64,000 bases of DNA from Paramecium sonneborni (taxonomy: Eukaryota > Ciliophora > Oligohymenophorea > Peniculida > Parameciidae), in assembly GCA_905182985.1 (NCBI GenBank), contig CAJJDN010000011.1:1-64000 (forward strand). The letters run 5' to 3'. Made by a program: the position numbers and the translations under genes. The first letter of the stretch is position 1. Every line of letters starts with the position of its first letter. Shown one piece after another: positions 22,614 to 34,535 of the stretch. The notes under the pieces were generated by a model. That model was not told where the DNA came from. It was given only the letters and a program-made list of their open reading frames with translations, and did no database searches.

Positions 22614-24244
22614 TCACAACCCTAACAATTACTTTACATACGCAACCTTATCTTCTTAACTGTACCATGTTTTGAAATCTACAAAAGTAATCTCTTCTGT
22701 TTTAAATATATTATGTCTATTTCTTTATTTTCCTATTAGATGAGTTTCATCTATGTAAGAATGTCTCTAAATAAAATCTAAATAAATCAATCTCTTTCTA
22801 TATATTCCTTCTAATTCTACTACAAAGTCTACCTGATATATTTAAACATTAGCTTATTTCTTTATCTTTGTAATACGCCAATCAGGTCTTTTTTGATTAT
22901 TTAATTCTGATTAAATTTATTACAATATCTCATCCATGTCTAAATTTGCTTAACTAAATTAAGGTTAATGTTTTAAATTTGTAGCATTAAAATAAATAGA
23001 TCTAAGATCTTCCTTGTTTTCTACATTCAATTCTAAATTGTAGCTATTTTCCAAAATATAAAGAATCTAATAAAAATGGCATTTTTCCACTGTGCTTGAT
23101 TTTTCCATTAAATTTTATAATTTAACAAATAAACTCTTTATCAATTTTGTATTTTATGAGTTTGCATAAATTAACCCAAACAATAAATCAATTAATTCAA
23201 TTTATTTTGTAAATTTCTCCATGTTATTTTCAATCTATTATATTATTTAATTAATATTACAAATTCTTCTTCTTCTACTATTTTTATTTTTACCCAATAA
23301 AAATTACAAAGTGCTTTAAAACATAAAGAGTAATTTTATATTGGAATATCTCTTATTTATTCATAAATTTATTAACAAATTAATTCTTATTTATTTATGA
23401 TATCTAATTCCTTTTAACTCTTTATTAAGAAATATAATCTATCTTATAATGACAATTCGTTTTTTAACTTTGTCAAATATACATTTAATCTTTTTTACAA
23501 AACACTTACAGCTTTATAATTACCAAATTTTTATGAAAATAAAAATACAATTTATGAAAATACAATTAATTCTTTCTTCGTAATAGCATCTAAATTTTGG
23601 ATCATAAATGTAAAATAATTTATGATTTTCTCATTGCCACCTTAGAGATTGCTGAAAATAAAAGTTTTCCAAATTAAATCATTTGGATTTTATTCTTGAA
23701 GTACTAATAATTCTAATTTCTTCAATATTTCAACTAATTTAATTTAATCTTATCCTTTATTCATAGCTTATAAATATAATCCATAAAAAGTATTTTCAAT
23801 AATTTTATTATAAGCTCTCTTTAATGTGTCTTTTTAAGTTTCAGATAAAATAATCTACAATCCCTCTTCATTTAAGTATTATTTTAAATTTTCAAAGTCA
23901 AATTCAGCTACAAATAAATGAGTTGGCTCTAAAAGCAATAAATGTTGATAAGCTGATTCAATAATTACTTTTGCTTCATTTTATTAATGTTTTTTAACAA
24001 TAAGATCATGAGCAATGTGATTTTTGTTATAAAATTCAGCAATGTCTCTATAATCATAATCAAATTCCTTATAAATATTAATAAATGATGAACAATCTTA
24101 ATGTGATAAATTTTAAATTAAGTCCCAAAGTTTTTATCTCAATTCTAATGGTTGATATTTCTCCTTATTTATTTTTAATTGCTAAATTGCTTTTAATTGA
24201 TTTGAAATGGCATATTTAGATATTGATAACACAAATTTAATCAT
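22614..24244 (-). CDS. Helical-repeat hypothetical protein, 534 aa
   Basis: ATG 24244 to TGA 22614-22616 with a single 26-bp intron near 23255. The protein is alpha-helical, rich in Leu/Lys/Gln, with no TM segment; the first two thirds look like irregular TPR or HEAT-type helices (for example AYQHLLLLEPTHLFVAEFDF, KRAYNKIIENTFYGLYLQA). The C-terminal 150 residues include QKRPDWRITKIKKQ and HSYIDETHLIGKQRNRHNIF, and it ends KQLLGL. I do not recognise the family. The start codon is 21 bp from that of the divergent dioxygenase gene. Confidence 0.65.
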
Positions 24245-24265
24245 AAATTAATTTCAGAATTTCGA

Positions 24266-25045
24266 ATGTTTCAAACAGTGTTAAGTTTGCCTGTAATATT
24301 TTTTGGTCATGGATCTCCTATGAATGGTATAGAAGTGAATGTATTTTCTCTTAAATGGAAAGAACTTGGAAGGACTTTACCAAAACCAAATTCAATTCTA
24401 GCTGTATCAGCCCATTGGGAAACAGATGGTATAAAATTAACAGGAAATAAAATACAAAAAACCATTCATGATTTCGGAGGATTCCCTAAAAAATTATATG
24501 AATAATAGTATAATCCACCTGGTAATTTGAACTTATGTGAAAGAATCCAAAAATTAATACCTGAAGCTAAAATTGACAACACTTGGGGATTAGATCATGG
24601 AACATGGACAATACTTAAATAAATGTATCCTGAATAAGATATTCCTGTTATACAATTAAGTCTTAGTAAAAGATTATCAGAAGGAGAACATTATAATATT
24701 GGTAAAATATTGGCTCCATTAAGAAAAGAAGGAGTTATGATAATAGGAAGTGGAAATATAATTCATAGTTTCAAAGAAATGGAATGGACAGAAACTGCTA
24801 AGCCTAGATCTTGGGCTGCATAATTCAATGAATCAGTCAAAGACATGATTCTAAAAAAAGAACATGATAAATTAATAAACTACAAAAAATTAGAATATGG
24901 TCTTAGAGCCAGTCCAACACCAGAACACTATTTACCATTTCTCTATGTATTAGGACTTTAGGAAAGTACTGATAAAGTGACATTTTTTAATGATGAAGTT
25001 GTAATGGCTTCATTCTCAATGACTAGTTTTATTTTGAGTTCTTGA
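24266..25045 (+). CDS. Class III extradiol dioxygenase (LigB/DODA type)
   Basis: Intronless, 259 aa. The motifs of the LigB superfamily are all present: FFGHGSPMN (metal His), LAVSAHWE (metal or catalytic His), TIHDFGGFPKKLYE (H-D-F-x-G-F-P), NTWGLDHGTWTIL (catalytic His) and the C-terminal SPTPEHYLP. These enzymes use non-haem Fe(II) (or Zn in non-catalytic relatives) to cleave aromatic rings; DODA-type members act on DOPA-like catechols. The usual S-H-N after the central strand is here GSGNIIHSF, also seen in the bacterial YgiD group. Lack of introns and a patchy eukaryotic distribution fit acquisition from bacteria, but codon use matches the window. The substrate is unknown. Confidence 0.88.
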
Positions 25046-25350
25046 GTTAAATTTATTATATCAATTTTATCAAATTATTAAATTCACAATTATGAAACAT
25101 AAGAAAAAGATAGCTAATAGGTAGTATTTTCATTTTTTTAAATTAAAATATTTATATTCATAAAATTTTTAATTTAAAAAAATATTATATAAAAATAATA
25201 TTTTATTAATTCTTCTTTAGTAGTTTATTTTGTTCTTTTTCATATCAAAAACTTTAAGCTATATTAGAAATAATTATTATAAAAAAGTTATTGGTAAAGC
25301 GGTAAAATGATGAAAATTTAAATACTACACTTTATTCACAAATATATTTA
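25046..25350. other. Intergenic between convergent genes
   Basis: AT-rich spacer, including a near pure A/T stretch about 25130-25215. No ORF or hairpin terminator was seen. Confidence 0.5.
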
Positions 25351-26989
25351 TCAAATACGACTGTATAATAATAAATAGGCTGAATTATCAGATTCGTATG
25401 AAACCTTTGGCTTTATTTCTGAAACAGAGCTATCATTTAATTAGTACCACTTCTGAGTAAATGGATGTTTGCATTCTCTAATTAATGAATTATAAATTTA
25501 CGCAAAATAATGACCAAAATTCAAATCACCATAATGTTTTACAATTCCATATAAATTATACTGACAGTTTAAAGTTGATTTATCAGTACTATTAACAATA
25601 AGTTAGGCTAAATCTAATTTGGCTCCAAATTTAATTTCTATGTTTATCTTTTTCTTCATAGGTCCTTTGTAATAAAATCGTTTTAAATGAATAACTAAAA
25701 TATCTGGTAATCTCCAAATTTCAAGTTATCTTGTACATTTTCTTTACTATCTACATTTTCCACAAGTATATTAATTAATGTTTTCTTCACTTAAATAATA
25801 TTTTAGCATATCTTCAAGCGTAATTTAATTTCCTGAGATATTTGGAAATGCTAATGATAAATCTTAAAAGTTATCGAATGCTAGTGATTAATTTTTACAC
25901 ACACTACAAGTAACTCTGCTTAATAATTATCCAGTAAAATAATCGGTAACTAAACTATTATCTCTTCCTTTGAAATAATTAAACCAAGTATTAGACTTAA
26001 AAATAGAATAATATTATACTATTTCTTCAAGAGTTTATTTATTAAGATCAGCGTTGAGTTCTTTGTAAATTGGTTTACCAGTAACTCTATTCAAATCTTC
26101 GTGTAAGCATGTTAAAAGAGCTCTTAGAAACTCTTATGAATCTTCTTATCTATGGCCTCCAAATTTTTTAGTTGAATTTGCTTAATAAATATATTCTTAT
26201 TTTACTTATAGCTTATTTCAATTAAACTGGATTCTCACTGTTTTAATTAGTAGTTCTCATTTATTTGAGTAATCTCCAATATTATAGGGCTACTTATTTA
26301 TGTTTTGGATTTAATTCTTGTTTAATTTCATCCGATAAAAATTTATCATTGAATTTTGGTGTATTAATAATACATTATAGTGCACTATTAAAGTAACATG
26401 TATTTCCAATATTATGTAAACCACAAGCCTTTAAATGTTTAATCTCCTTTTTAACAGCTTTATTAGTTGGTTCAATTAATTGTTCATTTTATTTAATCTA
26501 TTATTATTTTTATTATGACGAATTAATTGGCTACTATTTATTCTAGCTATTAAAAACTGTGATTTCTTCTTTTAGTACATTTTTCGAAGTTTATATTACA
26601 TTATTTTTATCGATAATAGTACTTGAACTTGAAGCATTTTAATTATTGGAATGATAATTACATATTTTGTTATTATTATTATCCAAAGTATTTTTTACAT
26701 TAATATTTACTAATTTTTCAGTCTTTGTAGTTGGATTAATTTCTGTTTTTTATATAACTTGATTTGTACTTTATGTTTCTTTTTTTAGTGTTTATTGATT
26801 TGTTATTTATTATTCATTTTATTGAATTTTAATGAAAGTCTAATCATTTAATTTAATTTGCTTATTTATAGGCTAGTCAACAAATTCAGGTTCAGTAGAT
26901 GTTTATGATGATAACTTATGAGCTCTCTTATAAGCCTAAGATGATAATGATAATATTATTCTAGATCTATAGAGTTTGAATCCGCTCAT
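25351..26989 (-). CDS. Ubiquitin-specific protease (USP, peptidase C19)
   Basis: One intron (26181-26205, ends TAAG) yields 537 aa. After a Gln/Asn-rich N-terminus of about 190 residues comes the Cys box LHNIGNTCYFNSALQ (catalytic Cys), then FGGHRQEDSQEFLRALL (QQD-type box), a zinc-binding pair CSVCKN and CGKCRQQ, LVIHLKRF, and the His box KHYGDLNFGHYFAQ with the catalytic His, ending with WYQLNDSSVSEI and AYLLLYSR. All triad positions are present, so it should be an active deubiquitinase. The USP4/USP8-like finger is intact. Substrates cannot be inferred. Confidence 0.9.
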
Positions 26990-27027
26990 TAAAAAAAATT
27001 AATTTTGTTTATTAAAATATGATATTT

Positions 27028-27800
27028 TCACTATTTTAAGCGAATGTCATTATGATGCTTCAAATTTCTTTATATTGAACTTGCTACTCTTTAAAGTTCA
27101 TCCAAATAACTAATTTTTATTAAATTTAATTACTTTCTTGGTAATGTTTAAAGTTCACTTGCAGGAGTCAATTCTAATAAATTTTGTATCTCAACTAATC
27201 GTTAAATAGGGACAGCATTACTGAGCTATGTGCTTTTTAATGAATACTATCTAGTACCCTCTTTCTGGATAAAATTTAGATGTCAATGATCCTGATCTTA
27301 ATTAACTGTCTTAATTGGTTCTACCCTATGGAGACAAGAATGAATTTTTAGATCCAGACTAATCATAATAAGTACTCTTAAAATCTTATGCTCCAGTTGA
27401 AAGGTGAAACTTTCCTATCTGTTCTTAAGTACCAATTTGTTACATCCTTTACTATTCATTATTATTTTACTTTTTTTTTAATCCACTTATCTTGGCAGGG
27501 GATGATTGTGATACTTATTCTTAATTTTAAGTGGGTTTCCCAAATAAAATATCTAAAGTTCGTAACGTATTTTAGTGTTTTCTAGGGCTTTCCTTACTCT
27601 ATTATACTCCTTTTGGACTTAATGGCTTTTATCCTAATTTTTCGAAATGATTGTATTTATCTATTATAGATGTACGAACTTCACTCCTTAATGCTTAATA
27701 ATTAATCTAGTTTAGAAATTAAATTAACTTCTTTATTTGCCAATTAGCTAGTATATGAAGAAGGTTTATCAGATATATCTGTCACATGAAAAATTGACAT
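27028..27800 (-). CDS. Ser/Gln-rich basic hypothetical protein, 242 aa
   Basis: Two 22-bp introns join ATG 27800 to TGA 27028-27030. The middle is low complexity and Ser/Lys/Gln-rich with several SP sites (QKPLSPKG, SKESPRKH, SFLSPQGR), typical of a phosphorylated disordered protein. The last 60 residues are helical with Leu heptads (PIQRLVEIQNLLELTPASEL). No TM segment or known domain. An ORF on the opposite strand at 27388 is a shadow. Confidence 0.55.
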
Positions 27801-28063
27801 TAAAATTTATTTATTATATATTATTTTTATTTTTATTTCAATATATTTTATTTATTCAATTTACAAGTGCTTCATTTTAAATTAAGTACTTTCTTTTATT
27901 TTTTATATTTTAATTATTCAATCAATTTTCTCCATAATCGAGCCTTAGATAGACCCATAATATTATTTCCTAACTTAAAAATAAACTAAGGATTTTATTT
28001 TTTTGCCAATTATGTATTTTCGCAAATTTTCGGAATGATTTCAATTGATTTTTACATTATTTA

Positions 28064-29744
28064 ATGAAAAGATTATTTCATAAACTAAATTTGGAGACAG
28101 AAAAAAAGATCACTTATGAACAAACTCATAGAAAAAGTTTCTTTTAAAAAGATTTTGAAAGAATGCAATGGAATAGATCTAAAATACCTAAAATGACTAC
28201 TGAATTAAATATAGTTTAAATAGTTGTGATGGAATCTAAATAACATTAAAAAAAGATTTAAACCATTATGGTTCATGAGAACATCATAGTTAAATAGAAA
28301 AAAGATGTATTTATGAAATATATATAGGGATCTTTATGTTGGATTGATTATGAAAATTCAATATTAGAAAATATTCATCATTCTTAATATGGGGAAGGAA
28401 TCAGATTAGTTAAATGCTTTGATTAATTGGAAATGTTTGGAGAAATGGATAGATTTATGAGTGTATTAAAGAAGTTCACTATTCAATTAGAATTTCTATC
28501 TTATTATCAAATCTTGAAGAAAATTAGTTCTAATGATAAAACTGAGGTTATTATATTAAATAATTATCAAGGTATTCAGAATAAGAAGTAAAAAGGACAG
28601 AAATGATTATTAATGCAAAATATATTTTAAAAAGATGATAAATTCTACAATTGAAGCAACAATAGAAAAGGAATTACGTATATTAAGAAGGATAAATGAT
28701 GAAAATATATAAAAATATTGTGAAACATTTGAAAGTTAAGATTAAGTAATAATAGTTTAAGAATTTATAATTGGAGGAAATCTTGATTTATATTTATAAA
28801 AATGGCCTTTACTATCAGAAGAAAAAGCTTCTAAACTGTTTTTTAAATTATTTAAAAGCTTAGCCTACTTACATTCTAAAGGTATAATGCATAGAGATCT
28901 TAAACCAGAAAATATTGGATTAAGACTTAATGGTAATTTAGATAATCCTTGTATTACTTCATTTGGATTGGCTGACACTATCAAAATTAATAATGATTCT
29001 GATTCAGATGATGATATAAAAGATTATTTATTTTTAAGATGTGGAACACCAGGTTTTGTTGCTCCTGAGATATTAAAAAATTAAGAATATAATTGTAAAG
29101 TTGATGTTTACAGTGTCGGAATCATTCTTTATTATTCCTTAACTGGAAAAAAACCTTTTGATTCAGAAAATTATAGAGAAATAATCGAAAAAAATGAAGA
29201 AGGCAATATTGAATTCCAAAATTTAAAATTATCTAAAGAAGGATTTCATTTTATTGAAAGTATTCTTTAATCAGATCCTAAAGAAAGAATTACGTCGTAA
29301 ATGGCATTAAATCATATTTGGTTTAGAAATGAGAAAATCACAAAGTTAATGGAATTAAAAGTATAAAAGAAATTGAAAAAAATTTAATTTAAAAGTCCTT
29401 AATATAGATAAAGTATCTAACATCAATCTAATTTACCTCCTCTTTAATCAAGTAAATAAGGATTAGATTTGACTTATGGAAGTCCTAGATAATCTCATTT
29501 CACAAATGGATAAAGAGATTCTCTCTATACAAATTCTACTCACAGAATAAGCCATTTAAATGGTAGTTTTAGTCCTAAAGATATAACTTAACTACCTAAA
29601 TAATAATATCATAGTTTATATAGCAAAATAAATGAAGTTTCTCCTTAAATGCTTGCGAAATCTTAAAAGCCTTCTCAAGTACTTTCATTCTAATATCCAT
29701 TCATGAAATTAAAAAATAAAAATAAAGTTATTGATGATATTTGA
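28064..29744 (+). CDS. PH-domain protein kinase homologue lacking the DFG aspartate (probable pseudokinase)
   Basis: One 25-bp intron near 28545 gives 551 aa. The N-terminal about 150 residues fit the PH-like region of this family. The kinase domain begins without a glycine-rich loop, keeps a Lys (CKIYFKK), HRDLKPEN, a GTPGFVAPEIL activation segment and a WF-ending C-lobe, but the DFG motif reads TSFGLAD, with Asp replaced by Ser. The tail of about 130 residues is Ser/Pro/Gln-rich. Closest relatives in the window are 29892-31388, 47499-48968 and 53252-54736. Without the Mg-binding Asp and the P-loop, phosphotransfer is unlikely; a scaffold or allosteric role is inferred. Confidence 0.8.
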
Positions 29745-29891
29745 CTAATATTCTAAATTAATGAATCTTTAATTTATGTCATTGTAAACGATAAAAAAAT
29801 ATGCATTTATTTATTAATTGTCTATTATCACAATATATATTATAATATGTATTTTAACATAATAAACTTATCATTATACTCATTAATTTAT

Positions 29892-31388
29892 TCAATTCAA
29901 ACTTTCATGCTGAGAGTTTCTAGTGAAAAAATATTTTGATTTTCCTTAAAAGATATTAACTATTATATATATTGAATAAATACTTTCAGGAAAAACTGTT
30001 GTTTATTTCTATAAGTTGAGAGAATGTCTGTAACTAACAAATTAGGAAGGAGATTTGGATTAGCTGAGACTATTCATAGATTGATCAGATGCTAAATTAT
30101 TAACACATTAGAAATTTGAATTTCTATGAGTCTTTATAAGCAATGATTTTTTTTAATCTTTTATTTTAAATGAAAGTAATTTTGGTATCCTATTAGAAAA
30201 AAATGGATGACTTAATATTTCTTTACAACTTGAACGTTTAGTAAAATCAAGCTCTAAACATTTTTTAATTAAATCCAAAAGAATTTATGAACATTGTATT
30301 TCAGTAAAATCAACTTTACCATTATAATTCTTTAATATTTTTTTATTATTGTCTAGATCTTCAAAAGGATGTTTTTAAGTAATCAAAATATAAAATATAA
30401 TTCCTAAACTGTAGATATCTATGTTAAGAATATATTTCTTATCTTATAAAACCTCAGGTGCCACATAACCTACACTACCACATCTTGTAAATATATATCT
30501 GCCATTTTTATTCCAATAATCAGCTAAACTAAAATCTATTAGACAAGGTTCAAGATTATTATCTGAATATCTAAATTTTATATTTTAAGGTTTAATATCT
30601 CGATGGAAAATATTATTTGAATGTAAATATGCCACACACTCAAAAAGAGGTTTCATAATCTATTTTATTTGATTCTCATTCATTTGCTATTATTTTTCTA
30701 AAATTGTCTATAAGCTTTCTCCTTTTAATTCTTCCATTATTAAAAAGATTAATTCATCATTTTCAAATATTTCAATAAGATTTGATATATGTGAATTTTT
30801 TATCTATCGAAGTATCTAAACTTCTTTCTTTATACTATTTATTTAATCTTAAGTGTGATAATTTTATTTTTCATAAATCTTTGCCACATGAACTGCTTTA
30901 AATTGTAATGTAGATTCTAGTTGCAGAAACTTAATCATTAAATTATAGTTTACTGTAGAGTTATTGCCATAATAAAGAGTTTTGGTTATTTTGTATCTCT
31001 CAGGAATTTCTCTTTGGATACAATATTTACGGATGTAGAGATATAACTCAGATGCATTGTTATATATTTCTATAGAAGTGCCTGATTTTATAAATTTCAA
31101 TCCTTCAATTTCATTAAGACTTGTAATATGTAATAATAAAGTGGCATTTAAAATATTAAAATGTTTCTTTTTTTAGATAAAAACAAATACTTTTTTAGAA
31201 TAAACCATGATGTGTTAGTAAAATTATATAAATTTCTTTTTTAGTTTTCCATTCTTTTAAATTAAATATTCTCCACTAAAAGTGATTTCATCTAATTCAT
31301 CTATTGGTTTAATAAATAATTTGGAATTGTCTTCCAATATTGTAGTATACTGCTATCTTTGCTTTATTAGTTTAGTGATATTAATCAT
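29892..31388 (-). CDS. PH-domain protein kinase with DFS motif
   Basis: ATG 31388 to TGA 29892-29894, open throughout; two 24-bp in-frame segments look like introns (one with GTA...TAAG near the P-loop, one near 29960), so the length is 482-498 aa. The PH-like N-terminus contains YLIQKNGKLKKKF; the kinase domain has HVAKIYE (Lys), FHRDIKPQN, IDFSLAD in place of DFG, RCGSVGYVAPEVL and KRSSCKEILSHPFF. Catalytic Lys, HRD Asp and DFG Asp are present, so activity is possible despite Gly to Ser in DFG and a poor glycine loop (YYGNNST). It converges with the paralogue at 28064-29744, with 147 bp between stops. Confidence 0.75.
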
Positions 31389-31801
31389 TATTTGATAATT
31401 AAAAAAGTAAATTTAGTTAATATTTAAAATATGATAAAATATTGTTTCATACTTAAATAAAATCTTAAGAATAGAAAAAACACTTTAAGTTTATATATAA
31501 TTTCTTAAAAATCTTATATAATTTCCTTCTGGTGTTGTGTGTTAAGATTAATAAGAAAAAATTTAATATAAATAAATTTTTTTTAATGTAAAACAAATTA
31601 AATCTTAATTTTCATGGCAATACAGATTCTAAATAATCGATTTTGATTTTAGTGAATTAATCTTAAATTCTAAATAGTGAATTAATCTTAAATTCTAAAT
31701 GGCAAAATTATTTGTTTAATAAGAATATCTATAGATAATTAAAAATTTTTTGGGCATAATTGTTTGAATAATAATTGTCATAAATATATTTTATTTATTA
31801 A
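31389..31801. other. Intergenic region upstream of the bS16m gene
   Basis: AT-rich spacer between divergent genes. It holds the 25-bp tandem duplication at 31651-31700 and nothing else recognised. Confidence 0.5.
31651..31700. repeat. 25-bp perfect tandem duplication
   Basis: agtgaattaatcttaaattc plus taaat occurs at 31651-31675 and again at 31676-31700 without change, 100 bp upstream of the bS16m start codon. The perfect identity suggests a recent slippage event or a spacing-sensitive upstream element. Confidence 0.8.
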
Positions 31802-33147
31802 ATGCACGTTGTTATAAGGCTTTAAAATCATGGATGTAGGAATCATAAACTGTGGTGGATAGTAGTAGCTCCAAGAAAAAGAAATATTAAAGGTAGATTT
31901 ATAGAGCATGTTGGATATTGGGTACCACATGAAAGGAAGGTTGTGTAAAGATCAGTCATCTTGAATAAACCTAGAATACGTTATTGGTTAGCTATGGGAG
32001 CAGGAGTTACACCTAAAGTCCATAGATTTTTATCTTGGGTAGATTTATTGCCAGCTCCTTTAATTAAATTTGGATCAAAAACATTATATGAAAAGCCTAA
32101 AATTCCAATTTCAGTTGATACATTCAAACCCTTTAATAAGCCTTTTTAAAGCTCAATAGAATATTAATTCTTAGACAAAATCTAAGAAAATTTAGTGAAT
32201 AATGATTTGAAAAGAAAAATTTTATATTCTTAATAAAAAGTAGAAGAAATTCCTGCAACATCAGTAGAATTAGAAAAAGAATGGGATAGATTGAGAGCTG
32301 AAGTATATTAAATAGAAAAAGACAGTAAAGCTGTGAATCCAGAAAAGAAAGAGTTGGTTTTCAAAAAGATTAATGAGATTGCTAAATAATGGTTTACAGA
32401 GAAGAGAATGGAAGGATTAAAATAACTTTCAATAGAGAAAGCCAATATAAAGGTGGATACTTAAAATTTGAAAGAATAAATTATGTTATAAAATTTGGCT
32501 ATTCAAACATAAAAATCATTAGAAGATAAATCAACTTGGATAAATGGTAATTAATAGTTTAAAGATAGACTTAATTCCTTTAAGTGAAGATGAAGCTTTC
32601 CGATATATTCTTAAAGTAAAGAGAAGAATTAAATAAGCAAGACAAGCATACAAGAAAATATATGAGTTTGCTTATGCTTAAAGTTAAGTAGTGAGTAGAG
32701 CTTTCATTGATGATTATTTAAGAAAAAGAAATTATAGACAAAGACCAGTTTCAAATGAACAACATCCAGATTAAAAGCATAATATGATTGAGACGTAACA
32801 ATTGATTATTTTGTTATATTAGATTACATTATATTCCAGTAAATAGACCAGTTCATCCACTTCCTGATTTTGAAGCTTATGATCCAGAAGATTATACTGA
32901 TATAAAAAGATAATCAGAATAACTCATAAAGAATAAGAGTAATGAATTTAAGTTATTGTTAGGTTATAGCATTCCGAATGTTTATTTGGAACCTGATTAG
33001 ATTGAACCTTAAATAAATAACAACATTGGGGGATACATTAAAGGTTAAGGAGGCAGAAAGAGAAATCAAAAGGGATAGCTTTAAATTAGTAATTTAAGAA
33101 AAAAGATAAAGGAAGCCTATAAAGCTAGATATGGTATTAATAAATGA
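31802..33147 (+). CDS. Mitochondrial ribosomal protein bS16m with a long C-terminal extension
   Basis: The N-terminus matches bacterial S16: MHVVIRLQNHGCRNH, then WWIVVAPRKRN and GRFIEHVGYWVPH (compare the IRL-x-R-x-G-x-K and GRFIE-x-(V/L)G motifs). S16 is about 80 aa in bacteria; here introns 32547-32568 (22 bp) and 32795-32822 (28 bp) extend the frame to 431 aa, ending KARYGINK. Without the first intron the S16 frame stops at 32585 and a second overlapping ORF would start at 32544, which would look like two genes. The extension is Lys/Gln-rich helical, as in the enlarged ciliate mitoribosome. It belongs to the small subunit in mitochondria; the first residues are not an obvious presequence. 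Confidence 0.82.
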
Positions 33148-33243
33148 GTTTTATATAAATTTAATAAGATTAATAAGATTTTAATGGAAATCTGACCTTA
33201 AGGATATTAAAAGATTAATAATTTAAAAAAAAGAAACAGAAAA

Positions 33244-34420
33244 ATGATTAGTTTCTCATCCCCAATTCTACCTGATTCTTGGAGAAATTCGAATATGCTT
33301 CTTCTAAGTTTAATCGCCCCTCCAGAAAATTTGAGTGCTGAATATTTTAGTTCCCTTTTAAACCAGTATGATTATTATCAATATTAAGGTATGGCTCTGT
33401 GAATTAAGTGACAATATTAAACAAGTCATTAATGGACTTTAAAGTACTAGTAGAGATGGGAACCCCTGAAGCAGCCAAATCAGCAAAGTCATTTCTTGAT
33501 TAATTATCTTCAAACTTTATCAAGTGTTAGTATTATTTAGATGAAAAGCCTGCTTAATCAGGATCATGTAACAATTGCTCACTTGATCTTATTAATGATT
33601 CTACAATTAGTACATTAAAATATCGTCATTCTACATCTCTCAATGAAAGTATAAATTAATTATTTTCTGTATAGTTGTATAAGAAGATGATAGACAATCT
33701 TCAAGTATCAAAACTATTCCATCCAGTCAGAAAATCATTCATTCTTCTTCAAAACTTTAATACACTACAGTATTATGTGTTAATGGAATTAAAGGAAAGA
33801 ATTTAGATGCCTAAAAACTATATAATATCTTTAGTAATTTCGGAAACATTGATAAAATACTGCTTATTAAGTATTCTATACACTTAAATAGATTAAAAAA
33901 TTTCGCTCTTATTAAATATCTCAAAGAAGAATACTCAATATTCGTTTTTTAAAACTGTTAAAATCTGTAATTTTTTGATAGCCTTATTTCTATTTCTTTC
34001 GTTCCAGAAGATGCTATTGATAAGCTAATTGGTCTTGATACTCTTTACAATTAATAAGACTACTATGTTGGTACTTCAGAAACAGATAGGTAATTATTAA
34101 AATTATATTTTTATTATTAGATTTAATTCTAATAATAAAATGAATCTTTATCCTCCAAGTTAAGTCTTACATATCTCCAATCTTAAAAAAATATCATCTA
34201 ATGCTGAAACTATGTGGGATGTCTTTTCTGAATTTGGTGTAGTTGAGGTTATTTTCAATCTTCATCTTAGGCAGTCAAAGTTTTAAATACTTAGTTTAAA
34301 TTCATGTGTTTAGTCAAAATGGAAAATCTTCAACAAGCTTTGGAAGTGATAGCTTTAATGCATAATCAAGAAATTGATAATAGAAATATTTAAATCTCCT
34401 TCACCAAAGCCAAAATTTGA
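33244..34420 (+). CDS. Three-RRM RNA-binding protein, PTB/hnRNP-L-like
   Basis: Four required introns (23, 26, 31 and 23 bp) plus a likely 21-bp in-frame one give about 350-358 aa. RRM1: NMLLLSLIAPPENLSAEYF, then FKVLVEMGTPEAAKSA. RRM2: TVLCVNGIKGKN, then FSNFGNIDKILLIK and NFALIKYL. RRM3: QVLHISNLKKISS, then FSEFGVVEAVKVL and FMCLVKMENLQQALEV. The L-x-V/I-x-N-L and FG-x-(V/I)-x-x-(V/I) patterns and the degenerate aromatic RNP residues resemble PTB/hnRNP-L domains, which bind pyrimidine-rich or CA-rich RNA and regulate splicing or stability. The assignment to PTB rather than another RRM family is tentative. Confidence 0.65.
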
Positions 34421-34535
34421 TTATAATAAAGAGCATAAAATATTATCTAATAATAATTTTATTATATATAATATCTAATTATCATCAGAAATATATATCT
34501 TAATAAGAATAATTTATCTATTTAATAATAATTAT

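Noticed and set aside
30024..30120. Plus-strand ORF beginning MSVTNKLGRRFGLAE
   Set aside because: It lies antisense to the C-terminal tail of the PH-kinase gene, which is open through this region.
32544..33147. Second gene overlapping the end of bS16m
   Set aside because: The 22-bp intron at 32547-32568 makes it the C-terminal part of the same gene.
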